Source: Blepharisma japonicum
Lineage: Eukaryota > Ciliophora > Heterotrichea > Heterotrichida > Blepharismidae
Direction of reading: 5' to 3'
Length of the DNA stretch: 64,000 nucleotides
Assembly: GCA_949751835.1 (NCBI GenBank)
Contig: CATKHK010000096.1
Span: 1 to 64,000, forward strand
Below, in pieces: positions 56,214 to 64,000 of the stretch. The translations under genes and the position numbers were made by a program. The notes under the pieces were generated by a model. It saw nothing but the letters and a program-made list of their open reading frames with translations, did no database searches and was not told where the DNA came from. Position 1 is the first letter of the stretch. The number at the start of each line of letters is the position of its first letter.

Positions 56214-57728
56214 TTAAATAGGTGCATTCAACTGGGAGAGCAGAGATTGGATTAATGATCCAATTATCTCTAAGTTAAGGATATTATTTTGAGATGGGAT
56301 TAAAGTGGAAGTAATGGAAATTCAAATAGTTTGCGAACTGTAAATGCTCCTGTCTCAGGGAGAATAAACATTTAATATGAAGAAATAAAAAATAAAGGGT
56401 TCATAATTTTTATTAATTCTCATGCTCGTTAACTTGCTGATCACCTTGCTTTCTAAGTCAAATTTGTATATGGCTTTGTATAATAAAAAATAGACACTCC
56501 CGTTGCTATATGACTTATAATCGACAGCACAAGGATCTTCGAAATTTGAATCACTAAGGATATTTCACTCAAAAATATTATCTGCTAAAGATTCATAAAT
56601 CTTGCCTTTAGCTTCTATGATGTAAGCCTTTTTTTGGTATCTGCATATCAGCTTAGTTGCTGGCTTATTTAGCCTAAAAGAGCTTTTGGAATAGTTATTA
56701 CAATTTAAATCATATATATAAAGCCGATAAGATCTACGCAAAACAATCAAAATTGTATTTTTTATTTTTTCCAAGCTGAAAGAAGAATCTGCACGAGGTA
56801 GGTCAGCAAGAGCTTCCCATTTTTTGCTTTTTAAATTGAATCTTCTTGCATTTGCTATCGGTTTATTATTATTTTCCCCACCAAATACATAGAAAAATCC
56901 TTTCTTATAAATAGAGCTTGATTTTTTACAAGGAATTCCTTCTTTTAGGAATTTAATTTTTCCTTTTTTTGTTACAAGAAAAGTTTTTCCTAGGTCTTTA
57001 TTTCTATCATAGCCTCCGTAGCAAAATAAATTTCCATCAGCATAGCAGAAAGTTGAGCAGCATAAAGAGTAGCTTATGCTTAAGCTGCTTTTGGCTTTTC
57101 AATTAGTGCTTGGATTAAAAGAGATTAATTTATTTTGAGTTTTTACAAAATATAAATTTTCGGCTTTGCTTGGAGCATATACTCCAGAGAACTTTTTCAT
57201 TGATAAATCTATTTCTTTATCCTTATCCAATTCAGCCAAAATCCTATTTAAAATATTCTTTCTATTTATTTCATCTATCTTGTATATCAATTTGGATAAT
57301 TCAAGTTGCTTTTTGTACCCTAAATTATGATAGCCGCACCTAAAACTAGACTCATACGATTTATATATTTTTTTGTATTTCATTTTTATCTTCGTTAGCA
57401 ATTCAACTAAAGAGTCAGAATAGGAGCTTATTTCTGATTTTATTTTCTCAGTTTGAGCTATTATAGCATTTTTGGTAGCTTCTATGTTATATTTAAATTC
57501 GGCGAACCCGCTTTTTAAAATGTAAAAAATTTCTTTATCATTAGATTTTGGATCTATAATATCTTCCGATTGCTTTGCTTTTTCTTCCAAATAGTCAATA
57601 TTATGCTTGTAATTAGGTAGCTTATCAATATGATTTCATCTATGGAATCGACACATGAGTGTCTTTTTGGATTTGCAATCACAAATCAGCTCTGGATATC
57701 AGCAGCAGTTTGGGAAAAAGCATTCCAT
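56214..57728 (-). CDS. B-box-like zinc finger, coiled-coil, kelch protein (copy 2), extended C-terminus
   Basis: ATG at 57728 (MECFFPNC) to TAA at 56214, 504 residues, with several TGA-Trp codons. The same layout as copies 1 and 3: Cys/His region (CKSKKTLMCRFHRWNHID), coiled coil (NIEATKNAIIAQTEKIKSEI), and kelch blades (FCYADGNLFCYGGYD, GFFYVFGGENNNKPIANARR, KKWEALADLPRADSSF, RLYIYDLNCNNY). More diverged than copies 1 and 3. Its relatives end soon after FRFDLKTK with K-E-Y-E-L-E-K; here the frame after FDLESKV slips past that point, and the expected ending (EHEN, then TAA) is visible one frame away near 56420. It therefore reads about 60 unrelated residues further. Probably a recent small indel; the rest is intact. 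Confidence 0.75.
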
Positions 57729-58158
57729 TTATTATTTATAAGTGTTAATGCCTTGCATTTATAAAATAATTAAATTTCTATGATGAATATAAATGAAGCA
57801 TGTAATAGATATAATTAGAGATGAAAAAATGAATAGTGAAAAAATAAGGTTTAATAGAATTTTAATAAAGCTGTATAAGTATATTAAAATAGCTTATTTT
57901 CTTACTATTATTGCAATAGAACGTTTAGAGATCAATCCTTATAGTCTTAAAATGAAATAATCTATATAGCTAATAAATTGAGACTATTATATATATTCCA
58001 ACAATAAAGTTTAGGAGCAATAGAGAGATATTATTAATTGATGATTATCCATTATTGCCCATTATTACAGAGGCATGCCCTAACTAATTCTTTCCTTTTC
58101 TTGTTTTTCATGAGCTGATAGCTTTCAATTTACTTGCTAAAATGTAAAAAAAAAATCC
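57729..58158. other. Intergenic, no gene seen
   Basis: AT-rich 430 bp upstream of kelch copy 2 and before the HECT relic. No open frame or RNA gene recognised. Confidence 0.5.
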
Positions 58159-58437
58159 AGAGAAGATCCGCATATTGAAAAAATGTTTAAAACGATGAGA
58201 TATAAAAAGCAGGCGAAATTGATTGATTCTATTGCTAAGAGATCAAAACTTATAAAATGGGATTGCTCGTAGAAGCTGAAAATAGTAAATAATAGCGATT
58301 CTGAGTCTCTTCCTACTAATGGCGATGTTAATTGCAGATTAGAGCTTCCTGCTTATTCAACTACAGAAATCATGAAAGAAAAGATCACATTTGTTATTGC
58401 TCAAAGTATTAATTTGATTCTTTAGAAATCATAATAT
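58159..58437 (+). pseudogene. Decayed C-terminus of the HECT protein
   Basis: Reads DPHIE, AKLIDSIAKRSKLIKWD, one TAG, KLKIVNNSDSESLP, then RLELPAYSTTEIMKEKITF and a frame slip before TTGATTCTTTAGAAATCA, which matches the DNA of the last codons of the HECT gene at 2-1768 (DPHIE, AKFIDYIARRSKINEWN, RLELPAYTSPEIMKEKLTL, FDSLEI). Only ~90 codons remain. Its C-lobe loop reads LPTNGDVNC, so the catalytic-Cys position is Val here as well. Confidence 0.85.
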
Positions 58438-58510
58438 AATCAAATAGATTATTTGCTAGAAAATAATTGGATATGCTACCTTTTGTTAAGCTACCCTAAA
58501 TTATTTATTT

Positions 58511-59890
58511 CTAAATTTCTAATTCGTGTTTGATTGATTTTGTTTTTAAATCAAATCTGAAGACCTTGTTGTCAATTGAAAAGAATACGCTGCTATGATT
58601 GTATGCTTTATACATAAGCATGCCACGATTTTGTACATTTGAGGTACAAAGGATTTCCCATTCAAAAATATTTCCCGCGAAAGATTCATAAATATTGCCC
58701 TCTGTTTCTATAATGTACACCTTCTCCTTGTGCTTGCAGATTATTTTCTTTCTACCTTGGCATAATTTCAGTGGGCATTTGCTATAACTGTTGCTATATA
58801 TATCATATATAAAGAGCCGAGAATGACTGGATGCAGAAATCAAAATCTTATTTTTTATGGTCTCGCAGCAATAAAGAGACCCTGGAACTGGAAGATCAGT
58901 CAGATTTTGCCATTTGTTTCTTTCTATATTGAATTTTCTAGCGTTTGCCATCATATTCCCATCACTCCACCCTCCAAATACATATACAAACCCTTTTTTA
59001 TATATGGAGCCTGAATATATGCTAGGAATCCCATCTTTCAGAAATTTAATTTTACCTTCTTTATTTATAAGAACAGCTGTCCCTAGATATTCTTTATTGA
59101 TAAAATTCCCATAACAAAACAAATTCCCATCAGCATAGCATAGGGAATGTCCATATAAATTATTTGGTAAATTTAATTCACATGAGGTCACTAGATGCGT
59201 ATTTGGATTTAAAGAGACTAATTTTTTGGTATTTGGGTTTATGCCATATAAATTATGAATATCAAATGGCGTCGTCATTTGGGAAATTTTTGGGACTGAT
59301 TTATTAATCATCGAATTTTTCTCCAAGTCAGCTAATATGGTATTTAGAAAAATATTTGAGTTTAGCATTTCAATCTTGAGCTTTAATTTTGAAGCTCCAG
59401 AAGTAATTTGTGATTGTTTTTGACTTCAATAATTACTGTTTTTGTTTTTCGGGGTCTGTTGAAACGGGCAAATTGTAAATTTTAACAATTTTTTGCATTT
59501 CTTTTTTATCCCTTCTAATGAGACTAATAAATAACTAGCATAGTTACTTTTTTCTAATTTTGCACTTTCAACTTGAGTTAATATAGCCTTTTTGGCAGCT
59601 TTTATCATACTTTTTACCTCCTCAAGCTCACTGTTCAAAATATTGAAATTGGTATTATAATCAGATTTTGAATTTTCGCTGCTTTTACGAGGATTTTTGA
59701 ATGTTTTTGCTTTATTTAATGCTTCCTTTGCAGGATTTTCAATTTCTTCTAAGTGATTTATGTTATGCTTGCAATTAGGTAGATCTTCAAAATGGTTTGA
59801 TCTATGGAATTGGCACATTAAGGTCTTTTTAGACCCACATTCGCAAACCAAGATTGGGTTTCTAGCACAATTGGAGAAATAGCATTTCAT
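58511..59890 (-). CDS. B-box-like zinc finger, coiled-coil, kelch protein (copy 3)
   Basis: ATG at 59890 to TAG at 58511, 459 residues, one TGA-Trp (NSNYWSQKQSQI). N-terminal MKCYFSNCARNPILVCECGS and TLMCQFHRSNHFEDLPNCKH nearly match copy 1. The coiled coil (VKSMIKAAKKAILTQVESA) is followed by kelch blades: GINPNTKKLVSLNPNTHLVT, LCYADGNLFCYGNF, GSIYKKGFVYVFGGWSDGN, NKWQNLTDLPVPGSLYC, RLFIYDIYSNSY, ending FRFDLKTKSIKHELEI. Much of the propeller is almost identical to copy 1, pointing to a recent tandem duplication or gene conversion. Role unknown; the propeller would bind a protein partner. Confidence 0.85.
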
Positions 59891-60090
59891 TTTACAATTT
59901 TAATAAAAATTTGTGGTATGAATTAATGCATTTGAATTCCATTGATTTGGTATTATATTGCCTTAATAAAATGGAGAATTTTATTTTAGCAATTTTTATC
60001 TCACTCATATTTAAATAAGCTATGCCTAGTCTTTAGTGAGTTAAAACAAAAATTTATATTTTCTAAGCAGAATTAAAGAAATAACTTCCA

Positions 60091-62588
60091 TTAATATTCT
60101 CTATATTTTAAATAAAAGTTTTCCAAGGTATCAAAATTTTCTTCAGAGTTTAAGATTTCTTTATTTCTGACACTTAATTTAGAACCAGAAAAATCCGACT
60201 CATAGTTGCAAACACTATCATTCTTTGATGACCACTCCAAAGAGTGACCTAAATCTTTTCCAATGTTTCACAATTTTATATTCCCATCATTTCCATACGT
60301 TACCATATGCTTTTCATCGTCTGAAAACACAAGAAATTTGATTAGATAAGAAAAATTTTTTCTTTCAAAAACAATGTTATAAGATCCAATTTCAAGCAGC
60401 ATTATTTTTCTGTCTATATCACAAATTGCTATGTATTTATTATGAGGAGAAAACATTAAAATTTGAATTCCAAGATAATCGAAAAGCGTTTTATTGTAAT
60501 TGGAGAAGTCCCATATTTCGACAGATTTGCTATTTCACCATGCAAAGTACAATCCTGAATGCGAAAGGGCTAAATCTTTAAAATTCTTCAAAATTGGGAT
60601 TGTTTTCAAATTTTGACAAGACGATATTTGCCATAAAAAAGCCAAACTTATAGGCCTATGCATAGAAATTAAGTATTTTCCACACGGTGAAAGTGCAATA
60701 TCAGAGATGTGATCTTTACAGCTTCATTTTTGAATGCATTCATTTAAATCTGTATCTCAAATTTCGATTTTTAAATTTATATTAAATGCGAAATATTTAC
60801 CAGAAGGTGAGATTTTTATATTTCCTATAAGACTTGGATAACTCATGGAGCATTTTCTCCTTTTTTGACTATGTAAATCTGCTATAACTAGTTTACGCTT
60901 TTGAAATGACCTATTATATAGGCAAGTAACTGTTGATAAATTATTCGAAAGCATAAATTCTTTATCAAGAAATGAAAATATTTTGTTGTTTTGGGCGTCC
61001 CATATATTAAATTTTGGATTTTTTCCAAAAGTAATAATAAATTTGTTATCATCTGTAATTGAAATATTGTATACAGTATTCTGAGAATTACTATTGCTTA
61101 TTGAGTTGAGAATATTTTCAATATCAAAGGTTTTGATATTGGTATAAAAATTAACAAATAATAAAGAATTAGAAAATTCAGACTTTAAATAAGGATAATC
61201 TACTGTATTTTGATCATAACTTCAGCAGGCCAGTTTCCAAATGAGGCTAAATGATTCAACATCCCATAATTTTATACATATTTCTCGGCTGCAAGATGTT
61301 ACAATGATGGTTCTACCTTTAAAATCCATTGAATCAATTGAAGTAATATCTGATGAGTGTCCTTGAAAATTTTTAGTTTTATCATTTTTTATATTGAATA
61401 AATAAATAACCCCTTGGATATTACCTGCAAATACTCAAATCCCACAAGAAGAAAAACAAACTTTATAATCCCCTAGTATACCAAATGTTTTTATATAGCT
61501 GAAATCTTCTATTTTGTATATCTCTAATCCTTTATACCACTCTCCAATTGTAAAATAGTTTCCATAAGGAGAAAACAAAATAGTATCAACCATATATTTA
61601 TCTATTCCTGAGAAATTCTTTACTATAACTCTATCCCTAATTCTCCAAATATTTATAAATCTTTTAGCTTGAGTCATTAAAAACCTTCCGCAAGGAGAAT
61701 ATGAAATTGCTAAAATTTCATTTTTTTCAAAAATTTTCCAAATCAATGCTTTTGTTTCAATCTCCCATAGCTCAACCTCGCAGCAATTTGTTGCTATTGC
61801 GATAAATTTTTCACATGGAGAAAAAACAAAAGCAGAATCACTTGCCCATATAGGGATTTCTGCAACCTCTCTATTTGTACTTATTTCCCATATTTTTTAG
61901 TTGGAAGGCATGCTAAATATTTTCCTGAAGCTGAAATGGTAAATGATGTAATTTCCAGCCCATTTTGGAATATCGGCAGCTCGCAGAATTTTATATGAGA
62001 AAGGTCACAATTTTTAAAATTAGACTGATAAAAATAGCACTGGCCTAATTTTGCATAAGATAAATCACTGTTTTCAAAGCTTGTATTTATAAAAGTACTT
62101 CTAGATAAATCAGCATAAGGAGCCCTTATTTTCTCGAAATTTCTATTTTTAAACAGAAATTGAGAAAAATTCAAAATTGTCAATGCATTGCTCGATGCTA
62201 TATCTATTTCATTAGTTTCTTTAGAAAATAAAACTATGTTCAATAGTATATTTTGCTGAGTCTCAGATAAAATTTGTTCAAATTCTTTGGTAATATCTAT
62301 CATTTTAGATAAGTCAATAAGATTAAAATATGTTGTTTTAATATTTTCTGGATTTTCTCAACAATAAATATCATGTGAAATCTTTTTGGCAAGAAGGCTA
62401 GAAATAGTTTTTTCAGAACATTTATGCAAAGATGGAAAAGATTTTTGATTTTTGAAAGAACTAAGCAGGCTTTTTAATGTGCTTTGATGAAAAATTTCAC
62501 AGCTACCAAGATTAAAAGATTCTAATCTTCTTTTAGGTATTCTATTTGCATATTTAGCCTGCTTCAATCTAGTTTGAAGTTCTTCCAT
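60091..62588 (-). CDS. Pentapeptide-repeat and WD40 protein, with one frameshift
   Basis: ATG at 62588. The first frame runs to about 61895 and the second from there to TAA at 60091; together ~830 residues. Residues ~1-140 are helical. Residues ~150-200 are pentapeptide repeats (ADLSRSTFINTSFENSDLSY, YQSNFKNCDLSHIKF), a right-handed beta-helix. The remainder is WD40 blades: ISASGKYLAC, IWEISTNREV, AISYSPCGRFL, INIWRIRDRV, DITSIDSMDFKGRTI, IKLWDVESFSLIWKL, ALSPCGKYLIS, FSDDEKHMV, IKLW. The break lies in a run of six A (minus strand, ACTAAAAAATATGGG, about 61893-61898); one more A would give K-K-I-W-E-I and a normal blade. Because only one break occurs in 2.5 kb, a sequencing error in the homopolymer or a very young lesion is likely. 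A 15-nt intron cannot explain it. Confidence 0.75.
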
Positions 62589-62644
62589 TTTATAATTATG
62601 ATAACTTTTTAACCTCAACACCGATAGTCCTATAATAATTACCG

Positions 62645-62810
62645 TATATTATTATCTATTAGTTTCTTATAAGCATCAGAGTTTTTTTTTCTATTTTTTT
62701 AAGCTCCTCTTTCACAATATCACATCCGCCAGCAATTTTTTCTTTTTCTTCAATATTATTGATTATAAACTTTTTTATCACTCACGATGGAAGGTTGATA
62801 ATACAATAAC
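62645..62810 (-). pseudogene. Partial duplicate of the 3' end of the next gene
   Basis: Minus-strand frame FIINNIEEKEKIAGGCDIVK, then EELKKIEKK, followed by codons for SDAYKKLIDNN in the neighbouring frame. It matches SIKNNNEDKESIASRRGDIE, KELEKIEGK, SDDYKKLISKN at the end of the gene at 63098-64000. Only the last ~50 codons were copied or survive, with a frame slip in an A-run. Confidence 0.7.
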
Positions 62811-63097
62811 ACAAATTATAAAAAACTCAGATTAAACAAATTTAAAACTAACATGGCATTAAAATCATATAGTATTAACATTATATATCTCCATCAAAAT
62901 ATTTCTTTACAAGAACCATATTTTAATTATGGTTCACTTAATTGTTTTATAATTTTTCGGCAAAAAGTTGCCTCTAAATCTTATTATTGGTTTCTTTCTT
63001 TATGACTAAGAAATTGATGGTTTTAAATTTCAAAAATGATCCCATTTTTATTACTATAATTATATTTTTTGCTATTAGCTCCACTCTATAATGATAA
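62811..63097. other. Intergenic, no gene seen
   Basis: AT-rich spacer between the partial duplicate and the last gene; nothing recognised. Confidence 0.4.
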
Positions 63098-64000
63098 CTA
63101 CCATAAATTTTTACTGATTAATTTTTTATAATCATCAGAGAATTTTCCCTCAATTTTCTCAAGCTCTTTTTCTATATCACCACGTCTACTTGCAATACTT
63201 TCTTTATCCTCATTATTATTCTTTATAGAGTCTTTGCGGTTTTCCAATTCAAAGAAATAGTTTATCCAGTCTTTAATAAAATAAAGATTGTCTGTCATGC
63301 TGCTTGCATCTATACTCAACTTCTTTAAGGTTTTAGGAGTGATTTTAGTCGATTCTTGTATTGAATAAAGATAAAAATTTGCAATTAAATACCTTTTTGG
63401 GCCCTCTTTTCATGCTTGACTAATTTTATTTTTAACAGTTTTAATAATTTCTATAATGATGTATGGCTTCTCATACCAATTTGAGATATTTGAAAAGTAT
63501 TTATTGATGCAATTTATTTCAGAGTCAGTTTCTTTTGGAATTTGGTTAGTTTTGAGAGTTAAGTTGCAATAAAAATTCTCAAGAATATAGCCTTTGCCAT
63601 CTGAAAACAGTGGTAAGTGGTAATTTCCCAATAATTCTTGAGACTCTAAACAAAGATCTATGGCAGGCTTAATAGTACTTTGGCTCGAAGATTTAAAATA
63701 AACAGTTATTTTGCCTGAACTTTTAAGTTTGAGAGAAAGAAGAGTAACATCATAAATCTTGGTGCTTTTAAAAGATAAAACTGGAAATTCAGTGGATGAT
63801 GACAGAGCATCCATTAAAAGACCGTCAGAAATGATGTAGTCTCTCTTGAGATGCATTACATTTTCTAATGATGGGTTGTTTGGATATATTGAAGGAAATC
63901 TTGATGGATTAAGCCTTTTGGCAATATCATATATAATAATTCCAAATTTGTTTGGTTTTCTTTTTTCAAGGCTGTAAAATTCCGATAAACTTTCGGGCAT
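63098..64000 (-). CDS. Unknown protein, cut by the window edge
   Basis: Frame open from the right window edge to TAG at 63098; 300 residues visible with one TGA-Trp (ISQAWKEGPKRY). An ATG coincides with the last three bases of the window (64000), but whether this is the start or an internal Met cannot be told. The first half looks like mixed alpha/beta with several strands (KIYDVTLLSLKLKSSGKITV), the second is helical (NRKDSIKNNNEDKESIAS and KELEKIEGKFSDDYKKL). No membrane segment or zinc motif. I recognise no family. A copy of its last ~50 codons lies at 62645-62810. Confidence 0.6.

Noticed and set aside
1-64000. Genes broken by TGA as mass pseudogenes
   Set aside because: The TGA codons fall on conserved Trp sites and frames continue perfectly after them.
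1-64000. Transposons, CRISPR arrays or telomere ends
   Set aside because: No transposase, reverse transcriptase or terminal inverted repeats, no spaced repeats of CRISPR type, and no telomeric repeat runs were seen.

Overview
The window looks like macronuclear DNA of a heterotrich ciliate, most likely Blepharisma or a close relative. Two signs support this. First, almost every conserved gene is interrupted by in-frame TGA codons that fall on conserved tryptophan positions (P-type ATPases, TRRAP, importin alpha, CK1, PKA, oxidoreductase), while TAA and TAG end the genes; UGA is therefore Trp here. Second, the few introns I can prove are exactly 15 nt, GTA...TAG. Genes are AT-rich, mostly intronless and packed closely, with gaps of 0 to 150 bp in many places. 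The genus is an inference from code plus intron length.

Layout. 0-4.1 kb: the 3' part of a HECT-domain protein without its catalytic cysteine, a pterin carbinolamine dehydratase-like gene and an NADP-dependent MDR reductase. 4.1-23.5 kb: an ion-pump cluster. It holds two full P2C (Na,K-ATPase-like) alpha subunits in divergent orientation (4165-7653 minus, 13184-16669 plus), a short A-domain-only piece (19195-19914) and a strongly diverged full-length relative (20254-23517). Between them lie a PKA catalytic subunit with two 15-nt introns, a FYVE-like coiled-coil protein ending in a CaaX box, two genes of unknown function and a 2.3 kb non-coding stretch with a diverged direct repeat. 23.5-31.1 kb: a HIBCH-like hydrolase, a CHY zinc finger, two coiled-coil proteins, a NEK-like kinase, an unknown protein and a casein kinase 1. 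31.2-41.2 kb: one 10 kb reading frame for TRRAP/Tra1, the pseudokinase of SAGA/NuA4. 41.6-48.7 kb: tRNA-Thr(CGT), a Sec14-like protein, an SLC45-like transporter and a 1404-residue multi-membrane PAS protein. 48.7-64 kb: a more dynamic region with importin alpha, a family of minus-strand B-box-like/kelch genes, a pentapeptide/WD40 gene with one frameshift, a last gene of unknown function cut by the window edge, and decayed copies of an AGC kinase, importin alpha, the HECT protein and the terminal gene.

There is no operon in the bacterial sense, but one run of three same-strand genes (27769 to 24764) and one pair (43971 to 41767) are separated by only 15-30 bp. The most notable material is the ATPase cluster (changed ion-site residues, a shared pair of upstream motifs, a diverged paralogue), the cysteine-less HECT protein with a similar relic 56 kb away, and a stop-free 15-nt intron hidden inside the PKA glycine loop.
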